64,000 bases of DNA from Ga0077560 sp046330435 (GTDB taxonomy: Bacteria > Actinomycetota > Thermoleophilia > Miltoncostaeales > Miltoncostaeaceae). Positions 44,770 to 53,743 of this stretch are shown piece after piece. Numbering within the stretch: position 1 is the first letter of the stretch; every line of letters begins with the position of its first letter. The position numbers were made by a program, and so were the translations under genes. The notes beneath the pieces are model-generated. The model ran no database searches and was not told where the DNA came from. It was given only the letters and a program-made list of their open reading frames with translations. Where the stretch lies: NCBI GenBank assembly GCA_046330435.1, contig JAXLST010000008.1:1-64000 (forward strand), written 5' to 3'.

Positions 44770-44796
44770 TGCACAGGTTGTGGACAACACTGTGCA
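44770..44796. repeat. 27-base near-perfect palindrome containing a DnaA-box match
   Basis: TGCACAGGTTGT and ACAACACTGTGCA flank GG; arms pair except for one extra A. The complement of its centre, TTGTCCACA, equals the preferred actinobacterial DnaA box. Lies in the gap between the GGDEF operon and gpmI, with an AT-richer stretch after it. Confidence 0.5.
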
Positions 44797-44847
44797 GAAC
44801 ACCGGTTCGCGGCCCCTACAACATCGAAAATTGGCGTTGTGAGGGGT

Positions 44848-44885
44848 CAATTCGCCCGCTCCGCACGTGCGGAACGGGCGAATTG
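44848..44885 (-). terminator. long hairpin terminating gpmI operon
   Basis: A 19-base-pair inverted repeat with one mismatch, CAATTCGCCCGCTCCGCAC and its complement, six bases beyond the gpmI stop on the minus strand. The arms meet directly and the right arm runs into AATTGG, so it can also act on the plus strand. Confidence 0.75.
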
Positions 44886-44890
44886 GTTTG

Positions 44891-46387
44891 CTACAGGAGC
44901 GCCTCGCCGGTCATCTCGGCGGGCACGTCCCAGCCCATGAGACCGCAGGCGGTCGGGGCGACGTCGCCCAGCTTGCCGTCGCGCAGCGGCAGGCCCGGCC
45001 GGTCGATCCACAGCGGCACCGGGTTGGTGGTGTGCGCCGTGTTGGGGGTGCCGTCCGGCTCCAGCATCACCTCGCTGTTGCCGTGGTCCGCGGTCACGAT
45101 GAGCAGCCCGCCGGCGGCGGCGACCGCGGGGCGGATCGCCCCGAAGCACGCGTCGACGGTCTCGATGGCGGTGACCGCCGCCGGGATCGACCCGGTGTGC
45201 CCCACCATGTCGGCGTTGGCGAAGTTCACGACCAGCAGCTCGTGGCGGCGGTCGGCCAGGCCCTGCACCACTGCGTCGCGGACGCCGGCGGCGCTCATCT
45301 CGGGCGCGTGGTCGTACGTCGGGACGTGCTGCGGCGACTGCACCAGCACGCGGTCCTCACCCTCGAACGCCTCCTCGCGGCCGCCGTTGAAGAAGAACGT
45401 GACGTGCGCGTACTTCTCGGTCTCGGCGATGTGCAGCTGCCGGCGGCCGGCCGCGCTCGACGCCTCGGCCAGGCCCTGGCGCACGTCCTCGGCGCCGAAG
45501 ATCACCGGCAGGTCCCACTCGCGGTTGTACCGGGTCATGCAGACCTGGTGCGGCCGCACGAGCGGGGTGCCGCGGTCGAAGCCGTCGAAGGCCGGGTCGG
45601 TGAACGCCTGGGTGAGCTGCCGCGCCCGGTCGGGCCGGAAGTTCACGAAGATGAGCGCGTCGCCGTCGGTCACGCGGCCCACCGACGGGTCGCCGACGAC
45701 GGTGGCCTCGATGAACTCGTCGGTGACGCCCCGGTCGTAGGACGCCCGCACGGCGTCCGCGCCGGTGGGCGCGGCGTGCGGGGCGCGTCCGTGGACGATG
45801 GCGTCGTACGCCGCCTGGGTGCGCTGCCAGCGCTTGTCCCGGTCCATCGCGAAGTACCGGCCCACGACCGTCGCGACGGTGGCGCCGGCGGCCTCCAGCT
45901 CCCGCACGGCCGGCAGGCCGGAATCGGGGCGGGAGTCGCGGCCGTCGGTGAGGGCGTGCACGTAGAGGCGCTGCACCCCGTTGCGGCGGGCGATGTCGAT
46001 GAGGGCGAGGAAGTGCCGCTGCTGGGCGTGCACGCCGCCGCCGCCCACCAGGCCCACCAGGTGCAGGGCCCGCTCGCGGCCGATTGCCAGCGCCTCCTGC
46101 ACCTGCGGGGCGCGCTCCAGCTCCCCGCTGGCGATGGCCTCGTCGATCCGCACGAGCATCTGCGGGACGCGCCGGCCGGCGCCCAGGTTGAGGTGCCCCA
46201 CCTCGCTGTTGCCCATCTGGCCGTCCGGCAGGCCCACCGGCAGGCCCGAGGCCTGCAGCCGCGCCGCCGAGCCCTCGCGCGCGAGCGCGTCCAGGTTCGG
46301 CGTGCGGGCCAGGGACACGGCGTTCCCCGGTCCCGCCGGGGCGATGCCGAACCCGTCGATGACGATCAGGACGAGCGGGCCGCTCAC
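44891..46387 (-). CDS. gpmI: 2,3-bisphosphoglycerate-independent phosphoglycerate mutase
   Basis: 498 residues; interconverts 3- and 2-phosphoglycerate using two Mn ions. Alkaline-phosphatase-fold motifs: VLIVIDGFGIAPAGPGNAV, the phospho-Ser site DGQMGNSEVGHLNLGAGR, HALTDGRDSRPDSG, VNFANADMVGHTGS and TADHGNSEVML. The GTG overlaps the tpiA stop (GTGA), last gene of gap-pgk-tpiA-gpmI. Confidence 0.96.
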   Translation of the reverse strand: MSGPLVLIVIDGFGIAPAGPGNAVSLARTPNLDALAREGSAARLQASGLPVGLPDGQMGNSEVGHLNLGAGRRVPQMLVRIDEAIASGELERAPQVQEALAIGRERALHLVGLVGGGGVHAQQRHFLALIDIARRNGVQRLYVHALTDGRDSRPDSGLPAVRELEAAGATVATVVGRYFAMDRDKRWQRTQAAYDAIVHGRAPHAAPTGADAVRASYDRGVTDEFIEATVVGDPSVGRVTDGDALIFVNFRPDRARQLTQAFTDPAFDGFDRGTPLVRPHQVCMTRYNREWDLPVIFGAEDVRQGLAEASSAAGRRQLHIAETEKYAHVTFFFNGGREEAFEGEDRVLVQSPQHVPTYDHAPEMSAAGVRDAVVQGLADRRHELLVVNFANADMVGHTGSIPAAVTAIETVDACFGAIRPAVAAAGGLLIVTADHGNSEVMLEPDGTPNTAHTTNPVPLWIDRPGLPLRDGKLGDVAPTACGLMGWDVPAEMTGEALL

Positions 46388-47136
46388 CCCGCCGCCTCGA
46401 CGATGCGGGCGAACCCGTCGGCGTCCAGGCTCGCGCCGCCCACCAGGGCGCCGTCGATGTCCGGCTGGGCCATGAGCTCCGCGGCGTTGTCGGGCGTCAC
46501 GCTGCCGCCGTACAGCACCTTCACGCGCTCCGGGTCGAGCCGGCCGCCGGCCGCGGTGCGGACCACCTTGCAGGTGTCCTGCGCGATCTCCGGCGTGGCG
46601 GTGCGGCCCGTGCCGATCGCCCAGATGGGCTCGTAGGCGATCGCGACGCGGTCGACCTCGTCGGCCTGCACGTCCTCGAGCGCCTCGTTGACCTGGGTGC
46701 GGACGTGGTCGTCGGTCTCCCCCGCCTCGCGCTGGGCGAGGCTCTCGCCCACGCACAGGATCACGCGCAGGCCGGCGTCCAGCGCGGCCCGGACGCGGGC
46801 GGCGACCATGGCGTCGGTCTCCCCCGCGGCGCGGCGCTCGGAGTGCCCCAGGATGACGCCCGCGGCGCCGGAGCCGAGCACCATGCCCGCCGAGACCTCG
46901 CCGGTGTGGGCGCCCTTCGGGGCGTCGTGGATCGTCTGGGCCGCGACCCACGCGGGGTGGCCGTCCAGGCCGGTGGCCACCGCCTCCAGGGACGGGAACG
47001 GCGGGCACACCGCGATCTCCACGCCGGCGCCGGGCTCGGGCAGGCGGGCGCGGAACGCCGCGCACCACTCCCGGGCCTCGGACGGCGTGAGGTTCATCTT
47101 CCAGTTGCCCGCGACGAGCGGGATGCGATCGCTCAT
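46384..47136 (-). CDS. tpiA: triosephosphate isomerase
   Basis: 250 residues, TIM barrel. Catalytic residues: Asn/Lys in PLVAGNWKMNLTPSEAR, His in VILGHSERRAAGETD, Glu in AYEPIWAIGTGRTATPEIAQ; the C-terminal phosphate loop is VLYGGSVTPDNAAEL. Follows pgk by five bases on the minus strand and overlaps gpmI. Confidence 0.97.
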   Translation of the reverse strand: MSDRIPLVAGNWKMNLTPSEAREWCAAFRARLPEPGAGVEIAVCPPFPSLEAVATGLDGHPAWVAAQTIHDAPKGAHTGEVSAGMVLGSGAAGVILGHSERRAAGETDAMVAARVRAALDAGLRVILCVGESLAQREAGETDDHVRTQVNEALEDVQADEVDRVAIAYEPIWAIGTGRTATPEIAQDTCKVVRTAAGGRLDPERVKVLYGGSVTPDNAAELMAQPDIDGALVGGASLDADGFARIVEAAG

Positions 47137-47141
47137 GTCCG

Positions 47142-48332
47142 TCACCCCTTCGGGAGGGCCGCGACGCCGGGCAGGACCTTGCCCTCCATCATCTCCAGGG
47201 AGGCGCCGCCGCCCGTCGAGACGTGGGTGAGCCGGTCGGCGAGGCCGAACGCGGCGAGGGCCGCGCCGGAGTCGCCGCCGCCGGCGACGGTCGCGCCGGG
47301 GCAGGCCGCCATCGCCTCGGCCACCGCGCGGGTGCCGTCGGCGAACGGCGGGATCTCGAACGCCCCCATCGGGCCGTTCCAGAACACGGTGCCGGCCTGT
47401 TCGATCACCTCGCGGTACGTCGCGGAGGTGCCGGGGCCGATGTCGACGCCCATCCAGCCGTCCGGGATGCCGTCGCTGGCGACCACCTGCAGCTCGGCCG
47501 ACGCGTCGAAGCGGTCGGCGATGAGGATGTCGCTGGGCAGCTGGAGCAGGCAGTTGTAGCGCTGCGCGGTCTGCTGCAGCTTGCGGGCCATCTCCTGGGC
47601 CTCGGGCCCCTCGTGCAGGCTGGTGCCCACCGGGTCGCCCATGGCGGCGAGGAACGTGAAGCACATGGCCCCGCCGATGAGCACCCGGTCGCACTTCTCG
47701 AGCAGCGACTCGATGAGCGGCAGCTTGTCGCTCACCTTGGAGCCGCCCAGCACCGCCACGAACGGCGGCACCGGCTTGCCGAGCAGGCCGCCGAGCACCT
47801 CGACCTCGCGGGCCATCAGCAGGCCGGCGCGGGCCGGCAGCAGGTGCGCGACGCCCTCGGTGGACGCGTGGGCGCGGTGCGCCGCACCGAACGCGTCGTT
47901 GACGTAGTGGGTGAAGCCCGCGGCGAGCGACGCGGCGAACGCCGGGTCGTTCTTCTCCTCCTCCGCGTGGAAGCGGAGGTTCTCGAGCATCACGATCTCA
48001 CCCGGCTTGAGCGCCTCCACGCGGGCCCGCACCTCCGGGCCCACGCAGTCGGGCAGCAGCTCCACCTTCCGGGTGAGGAGCTGCCCCAGGCGCTCGGCGC
48101 ACGGCGCCAGCGTGAACTCGGGCTTGCGCTCGCCCTTCGGGCGGCCCAGGTGGCTGCACACCGCCACCGACGCCCCCCGCTTCAGCAGCTCGCGGAGGGT
48201 GTCGAGCGACGCCCGGATGCGGGCGTCGTCGGTGATGCGGCCGTTCTCCAGGGGGACGTTCAGGTCCGCGCGCACGAGGACGCGCGCCCCCCGCCACTCG
48301 ATGCCGGGTGCGTCGATCGCCAGCAGGCTCAT
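47142..48332 (-). CDS. pgk: phosphoglycerate kinase
   Basis: 396 residues; transfers phosphate from 1,3-bisphosphoglycerate to ADP. RVLVRADLNVPLENGRITDD (substrate binding), AVCSHLGRPKGERKPE, LLENLRFHAEEEKND-type MLENLRFHAEEEKN, FVAVLGGSKVSDKLPLI (nucleotide loop) and ACPGATVAGGGDSGAALAAF are all present. Lies directly after gap and before tpiA. Confidence 0.97.
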   Translation of the reverse strand: MSLLAIDAPGIEWRGARVLVRADLNVPLENGRITDDARIRASLDTLRELLKRGASVAVCSHLGRPKGERKPEFTLAPCAERLGQLLTRKVELLPDCVGPEVRARVEALKPGEIVMLENLRFHAEEEKNDPAFAASLAAGFTHYVNDAFGAAHRAHASTEGVAHLLPARAGLLMAREVEVLGGLLGKPVPPFVAVLGGSKVSDKLPLIESLLEKCDRVLIGGAMCFTFLAAMGDPVGTSLHEGPEAQEMARKLQQTAQRYNCLLQLPSDILIADRFDASAELQVVASDGIPDGWMGVDIGPGTSATYREVIEQAGTVFWNGPMGAFEIPPFADGTRAVAEAMAACPGATVAGGGDSGAALAAFGLADRLTHVSTGGGASLEMMEGKVLPGVAALPKG

Positions 48333-48342
48333 GACGGTCCCC

Positions 48343-49334
<992 letters not shown>

Positions 49335-49375
49335 GGCACCCCTTCGGGTCAAGGACCAGTGTCGGAACGCGCGCG

Positions 49376-49381
49376 AGCCTA
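49376..49381 (-). promoter_or_regulatory. predicted -10 element of gap operon promoter
   Basis: TAGGCT on the minus strand, about 40 bases before the gap ATG, leaving a short leader with the ribosome site GAAGGGG. No convincing -35. Confidence 0.3.
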
Positions 49382-49426
49382 GCACGGGGGCTGTTTGGCC
49401 CTCGGGCCTGTGCCACGATCGCCGTC

Positions 49427-50695
49427 GTGCCCCGGATCCCCGCACTGGCCGCGCTTCTCGTCCTCCCCGCCGCACTCCTCGCGGGGGGTTGTGACGGTGG
49501 TGACACGCCCTCCGGGGACGGCCTGCCGGGGGCGCTGGCCGCGGCGGCGGCGCCGGGCGGGTCCGCCACCGCCCCCGCCGTGGTGGAGCGGGTGGTCGAC
49601 GGCGACACCCTGGTGGTCGACGTCGGCGGCGACCGGGCCCGGGTGCGGCTGCTGGGCATCGACACCCCGGAGACGGTGAAGCCGGACGCGCCGGTCGAGT
49701 GCTTCGGGCCGCAGGCGTCGGCGCGCACGAAGGCCCTGCTGCCCGAGGGCGTGCGCGTCGTGCTGCAGACCGATCCCGTGGCGGGCGCGCGGGACGACTT
49801 CGGGCGGGTCCTCGCCTACGTCACCCCGCGGGGCGCGCGGCTCACGGTCAACGAGGAGCTGCTGCGCGAGGGGTTCGCGACGCTGTTCGTCTTCGACCGC
49901 GCCACCCCGTTCACGCGGGCCGCCGCGTTCCGGGCAGCGGAGCGGGCGGCGCGGGACGCGGGCCTCGGCCTGTGGGGCGCGTGCCCCGGCCGGGCGGCTG
50001 ACGCTCCAAACGGCGTCGGGGGCCCGATGGGGCCCCCGACGAGTGCTACGAGGTGCCGGCCTCCGTGCCGGCGATCAGCCCGATCAGGCCTCGGCGGCGC
50101 GAGGCTTCGGGGTGATGGCGGCGGCCACCTTGGCGGAGACGATGCCGAGGATGCAGCCGCAGACCAGGGTCACGAGGGTGTTCAGCCACACGTAGGCCCA
50201 GGGGGTGGAGATGACACCACCGAAGGCGCCGGAGCCGGCCGTGGCCGGGTCGCCGAGGGCGGAGATGCTGTTGCCCACGCCACCGCCGTTGGCGGCCCAG
50301 CCGTCGAGGCCGGTCGCGATCCACCAGAGGAAGGTCGCGGCGAAGGCCGGGAAGGTGCCGGCCACGTAGTACCAGTCGCCGGCGATCAGGATGGCGACGA
50401 GGACGAAGGCGCCGATGCCGACCCAGAGGGCGATGCCCCAGAAGTCCGGCAGGGCTGCGGTCTTGAAGGACAGCGGCATGACGACGAGGGCACCGACGGT
50501 GCCGAAGATGCAGGCCACGAGGACCTTTCCGAAGGCGGCGTTGTCACCACCGGCCATGAAGAACATGCCCCACGAAATGAACGCGGTCGGGAGGATCAGG
50601 TGAAAATTCTCGGGCTGCGCGAGCCCGTTGCCGAGGTCGACGGCCGTCACCCAGTGGAAGGTGAAATTCAGAGCGATTTCGGTCCACACAAATGA
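49427..50695 (+). CDS. thermonuclease-family nuclease, open frame running on past its natural end
   Basis: The first ~190 codons are a secreted SNase: signal or lipoprotein leader (ALLVLPAALLAGGC), RVVDGDTLVVDVGGDRARVR with the metal Asp, LLGIDTPETVKPDAP, the second Asp/Arg region DDFGRVLAYV and NEELLREGFA, ending GLGLWGACPG. Such proteins normally stop about here. Instead the frame passes through a hairpin (50015) and continues for ~230 codons fully antisense to the membrane protein gene at 50084, with low-complexity Gly/Asp/Glu composition. A lost stop through a one-base error near 50000 would explain this. GTG start 49427. Confidence 0.7.
   Translation: MPRIPALAALLVLPAALLAGGCDGGDTPSGDGLPGALAAAAAPGGSATAPAVVERVVDGDTLVVDVGGDRARVRLLGIDTPETVKPDAPVECFGPQASARTKALLPEGVRVVLQTDPVAGARDDFGRVLAYVTPRGARLTVNEELLREGFATLFVFDRATPFTRAAAFRAAERAARDAGLGLWGACPGRAADAPNGVGGPMGPPTSATRCRPPCRRSARSGLGGARLRGDGGGHLGGDDAEDAAADQGHEGVQPHVGPGGGDDTTEGAGAGRGRVAEGGDAVAHATAVGGPAVEAGRDPPEEGRGEGREGAGHVVPVAGDQDGDEDEGADADPEGDAPEVRQGCGLEGQRHDDEGTDGAEDAGHEDLSEGGVVTTGHEEHAPRNERGREDQVKILGLREPVAEVDGRHPVEGEIQSDFGPHK
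50015..50040. terminator. GC-rich hairpin between nuclease and membrane protein genes
   Basis: An 11-base-pair perfect stem, GTCGGGGGCCC / GGGCCCCCGAC, with loop GATG. It sits where the nuclease should end and 44 bases beyond the stop of the convergent gene at 50084, so it can serve both. Confidence 0.65.
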
Positions 50696-50749
50696 CAGGA
50701 CCCCGATGACGAGCGCGAGCGGCAGGATTGCCTGTGCACGAGCACCCAT
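50084..50749 (-). CDS. DUF1097-like multi-pass membrane protein
   Basis: 221 residues with six membrane helices: ILPLALVIGVLSFVWTEIAL, HLILPTAFISWGMFFMAGGD, KVLVACIFGTVGALVVMPLS, ALWVGIGAFVLVAILIAGDW, GTFPAFAATFLWWIATGLDG and VWLNTLVTLVCGCILGIVSA. The ISWGMFFMAGG helix and overall layout resemble DUF1097 proteins (E. coli YcdZ-like); I cannot assign a substrate. GAGGAG upstream of the ATG at 50749. A promoter with an overlapping palindrome lies ~110-145 bases upstream. Codon use is less GC-extreme than that of its neighbours. Confidence 0.78.
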   Translation of the reverse strand: MGARAQAILPLALVIGVLSFVWTEIALNFTFHWVTAVDLGNGLAQPENFHLILPTAFISWGMFFMAGGDNAAFGKVLVACIFGTVGALVVMPLSFKTAALPDFWGIALWVGIGAFVLVAILIAGDWYYVAGTFPAFAATFLWWIATGLDGWAANGGGVGNSISALGDPATAGSGAFGGVISTPWAYVWLNTLVTLVCGCILGIVSAKVAAAITPKPRAAEA

Positions 50750-50855
50750 GAAGGCGACTCCTCTAGGGGAAATGAAGGGAATCCATCCGCGCGGCGGGAT
50801 GAACGACAGTGCCACGCGGCACGTCTCACCGTGAACGGCAAGTTTGTGCGGGTTG

Positions 50856-50893
50856 AGCCTAATCAGCGACTGGTGCTCGTTGCAAGCGTTGCA
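50856..50893 (-). promoter_or_regulatory. candidate promoter and LacI/GntR-like operator of the DUF1097-like gene
   Basis: On the minus strand TTGCAA (-35) and TAGGCT (-10, 50861-50856) are 18 bases apart. Overlapping the -35 is TGCAAGCGTTGCA (50881-50893), five-base inverted arms around GCG, close in form to LacI-family operators. A repressor bound there would block the promoter. The 5' leader would be about 100 bases. Confidence 0.45.
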
Positions 50894-50961
50894 TACTTAC
50901 GGTTAAGGCCGCTGAGCCACCCCGCCAAGGGAGCTCTCTTCCGAAGGCGCAGCCCAAGAGG

Positions 50962-51756
50962 TTAACTGCCTGTCGTGATCTGGCGCTTGCGGAGCTGGAT
51001 ACCGTAGGCGGCGAGGAGGCACCCCAGGACGATCACCGCCGATGCCCCAGCGATCTGCACAAAGAAGCCGACGCCGAGACCGATGCCGGAGTCACCGTCG
51101 GCTTGGTCCTGAATGTCCCGGTACTCGACGAATGCGCGGATGGGGACGGATGCCAAAGCGATGCCAGCCAACGGTGCGAGAGCGCCACAGACCGCGGCCA
51201 GAAAGCGGCGTCCCAATGCGGCCGTGGCGAGCCCCGCACCGGACGCCGCCGCGCCGGCAGCGCCGAAACCAAGCAGCCAGTAGTGAAGGTTCGAAAGCGG
51301 GCTCCCGTCGAGCTCCCGGAGCTCCCAGAGACTGTACGTCTCGTTGTCGAAGCTGCTTGTGAATTCGGGGAGCCAGGTGCTGAGCAAGCACAGCAGACAG
51401 GCCGCGAGGGTTCCGGAGAGGACGGGCATCAGGGCCGGGACCGACGGCCGGGCCGACGAACCAGCAAGTTCGGCCGTTCGGGGAAGAACTGGGTTTGCAG
51501 GTGTCGCCGCGGCTGTCCAAGCATGGCCGTCGAAGTAGCGTTGCCCGCCTGCACCGGACGGATCGGCATACCAGCCGGGTGCTGGCGGTGCCGGCGGCCC
51601 AGGCATCGGCCCGCGGTGAAATCCCGAGCTCACCGGTGGCGGCGGGAGCAAAGCGCCGGTGGGCCCGAATTGGTCTGTCCACGTCAACCCGTCGAAGAAA
51701 CGCTGGCGCCTCGGATCCGAGGGATCGGGGTACCAGCCTGCTGGCGGTGCCGTCAT
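50962..51756 (-). CDS. DUF2510 membrane protein (two DUF2510 copies)
   Basis: 264 residues. Two copies of the DUF2510 motif, GWYPDPSDPRRQRFFDGLTW at ~residue 7 and GWYADPSGAGGQRYFDGHAW at ~60, separated by a Pro-rich linker, then about four membrane helices (LSGTLAACLLCLLSTWLPEF; WLLGFGAAGAAASGAGLATA; FVQIAGASAVIVLGCLLAAY). DUF2510 proteins are common in actinobacterial membranes and of unknown role. GC content is visibly lower than in the flanking genes. Confidence 0.85.
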   Translation of the reverse strand: MTAPPAGWYPDPSDPRRQRFFDGLTWTDQFGPTGALLPPPPVSSGFHRGPMPGPPAPPAPGWYADPSGAGGQRYFDGHAWTAAATPANPVLPRTAELAGSSARPSVPALMPVLSGTLAACLLCLLSTWLPEFTSSFDNETYSLWELRELDGSPLSNLHYWLLGFGAAGAAASGAGLATAALGRRFLAAVCGALAPLAGIALASVPIRAFVEYRDIQDQADGDSGIGLGVGFFVQIAGASAVIVLGCLLAAYGIQLRKRQITTGS

Positions 51757-51858
51757 GTGTCGTCCTCCTCTCGAGGTTGCCGTTGGTTCGGCGGACAGCC
51801 CCGCCGACCCCAAACGGGAGGTACCGCCCGGGCCATTAGCGACGGCACGGGGTCCGGA

Positions 51859-52323
51859 CTAGGCAGCGAGGACCACTGCAATAACGACCACCAAGACGAC
51901 TCCCATGTAGATGGTGCCGATGATCCCCATGATCCACCCGGCGGTGAGCAGGCCATCTCCGGTGTATCGACCGCCGCCGTTCTCGATGTCGCGGCGGGCG
52001 TTGGTGCCCATGATCCATGCAATCGGGGCCAGGACACCGCACAGCAGAAGCCCCAGCAGCCCGAGTACGAAGACCGCCGTCGAGTTCCCGTGCTTCTCGC
52101 CGGCGGCGATGGTGTTTTGGGGGCCGTACCCGACATGCCCAACGTGGGGAGAAGAGAGGGGCGGAGGCACTTTGACCGGTGGCGGCGCGGTGACCGGAAC
52201 CAAGTCCGTAGTGACGGTTCCCGAGTCCGCAACCTGTGCTGTCCACCGGGAGCCGTCCCACCACCGATGCTGGTGACGTCCGGTCGGATCGGTGTGCCAA
52301 CCCGGTGAGGGGGCATAGTCCAT
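51859..52323 (-). CDS. DUF2510/DUF4190-like small membrane protein
   Basis: 154 residues: N-terminal DUF2510 copy (GWHTDPTGRHQHRWWDGSRW), a Pro-rich linker, then a two-helix membrane domain (AVFVLGLLGLLLCGVLAPIA, WIMGIIGTIYMGVVLVVVIA) of the DUF4190 kind with WIMGTNARRDIENGGG between. GAAAGGAA before ATG 52323 fixes the start. Part of a same-strand group of small membrane proteins in the lower-GC patch. Confidence 0.85.
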   Translation of the reverse strand: MDYAPSPGWHTDPTGRHQHRWWDGSRWTAQVADSGTVTTDLVPVTAPPPVKVPPPLSSPHVGHVGYGPQNTIAAGEKHGNSTAVFVLGLLGLLLCGVLAPIAWIMGTNARRDIENGGGRYTGDGLLTAGWIMGIIGTIYMGVVLVVVIAVVLAA

Positions 52324-52367
52324 CCCCAAATTCCTTTCATCGTCGAAGCCGAGAGATCGCGCTGACC

Positions 52368-52811
52368 TCAGCCAGAAATGGTGCCCCAGTTGGCGAGCGC
52401 CGCCACCCAGCCAGCGAGCAGAGCGACGCAGATGATCGGGACCGGCCGCCGCAGCGCCCACCTCTCAAGAGCCCCTGACGAGAGCCCCACCAACCGGGCG
52501 GTGAGCCACAGGAGGGTCATCAGCAGCACTGGCGGCCAGACGACGTTGTACTGCCAGAAGTCCGCATCGAACCGTGCGAGCGAAATGCAGGCGCGGGTCG
52601 CTCCACAGAAGGGGCAGGGAATGCCCGTGAGGGTCCGGAACGGGCAGATGCCAACTTCCCAATCGCCGGCGCGGAGCATGGCGAGTGGAATCGAGAGGCC
52701 AGCCGCCGCTGACAGCGAGACGAGGACAAGGCGAGTTCGCCAGCGCCAGAGTGGATGGGGGCGGCGCTCGGGCACGGAGAGGAGAATTCCATAGACCGAT
52801 CGTCGGTCCAA
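52368..52811 (-). CDS. DUF2752 membrane protein
   Basis: 147 residues with the DUF2752 signature GICPFRTLTGIPCPFCGATR then ACISLARFD, which carries a CxxC, followed by FWQYNVVWPPVLLMTLLWLT. Three membrane helices. DUF2752 is of unknown function and often found beside DUF2510-type genes, as here (45 bases from the next). Confidence 0.9.
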   Translation of the reverse strand: MDRRSVYGILLSVPERRPHPLWRWRTRLVLVSLSAAAGLSIPLAMLRAGDWEVGICPFRTLTGIPCPFCGATRACISLARFDADFWQYNVVWPPVLLMTLLWLTARLVGLSSGALERWALRRPVPIICVALLAGWVAALANWGTISG

Positions 52812-52885
52812 AACCTAAGAGAACGATTGTCAGTCCACCCGAGAGCCGCAGCGCCGAGTTCCCGGCGAAACTTGTCAGGCCATGG

Positions 52886-53695
52886 CTAGGGAACGCCGAG
52901 TTCTCTTGACGGCAGCTCGAACATCAGCGGCCAGTATTTGCCCGTCACCAGCACCCGGTCGCGGGCCCGGTCCCACGCGATCCCGTTGAGCACCTCGGGC
53001 TGACCGCCCGCCGGGAGGCGGCTCCGCAGCCCCGACAGGTCGAGCCGCGCGCGCACCCGCCCCGTGGCCGGGTCGATGACGACGATGTCGTCGCGCTGCC
53101 ACACGTTGGCCCAGATCTCGCCGCGGACCGCCTCGAGCTCGTTGAGCCGCGTGACGGGGCGCCCGCCGTCGGTGACGCGCACCCGGCGGACCTCCCGGAA
53201 GGTCGCGGGGTCGAGGAACCGCAGCACCGCGCTGCCGTTGCTCATCACCAGGCGCCCGCCCGTGGTGGTGAGCCCCCACCCCTCGCCCGCGTACCGGAAC
53301 GTCCGGACCCGCCGGAAGGTGCGCCGGTCCCACACGAACGCGGTGTTCTCCTTCCAGGTGAGCTGGATCAGGCGGGAGCCGGTGGCGGCCAGGCCCTCCC
53401 CGAAGTAGGCGCCCGAGAGCGACCTGGACCGGATGACCGCGCCGGTGGACCGCCGCACCTGCCGCAGCGACGAGGCGCCGTACAGGCCGGTGCTCTCGAA
53501 GATCCGGTCGCCGGGGAGCCACACCAGCCCCTCGGTGTACGCGTCGGTCGCGTGCGGGTGCTGGGCCAGCGGCGCGGGCGTCACCACCGGGGCGCGGGCC
53601 GCGGTGGCCGCCTCGCTCCCGCCCCGGGACGCGATGCCCAGCGCCGCACCGGCCGCGCAGGCCGTGAGGGCGATCCCGGTGATGAGCCGTCGCAT
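52886..53695 (-). CDS. glutaminyl-peptide cyclotransferase (plant/bacterial type)
   Basis: 269 residues, secreted (signal LITGIALTACAAGAALGIAS). Five-bladed propeller of the type that turns N-terminal Gln into pyroglutamate: TDAYTEGLVWLPGDRIFEST then GLYGASSLRQVR, YFGEGLAATGSRLIQLTWKE, LNELEAVRGEIWANVWQRDD, VLNGIAWDRARDRVLVTGKY then WPLMFEL. All conserved blocks are present. GTG at 53710 is a further in-frame start; ATG 53695 follows GAGG. Confidence 0.92.
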   Translation of the reverse strand: MRRLITGIALTACAAGAALGIASRGGSEAATAARAPVVTPAPLAQHPHATDAYTEGLVWLPGDRIFESTGLYGASSLRQVRRSTGAVIRSRSLSGAYFGEGLAATGSRLIQLTWKENTAFVWDRRTFRRVRTFRYAGEGWGLTTTGGRLVMSNGSAVLRFLDPATFREVRRVRVTDGGRPVTRLNELEAVRGEIWANVWQRDDIVVIDPATGRVRARLDLSGLRSRLPAGGQPEVLNGIAWDRARDRVLVTGKYWPLMFELPSRELGVP

Positions 53696-53743
53696 GGGCG
53701 GGATCCTCACACGAGACGGCCGGGAACGCCGAATCCGCCCGGC

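Noticed and set aside
44770..44796. Replication origin
   Set aside because: One DnaA-box match, no cluster of boxes, no dnaA/dnaN/gyrB neighbours.
50084..50749. Acetate/succinate (GPR1/FUN34/YaaH) transporter
   Set aside because: Six helices fit, but the family motif NPAPLGL and the usual helix signatures are not seen; DUF1097-like is the better match.
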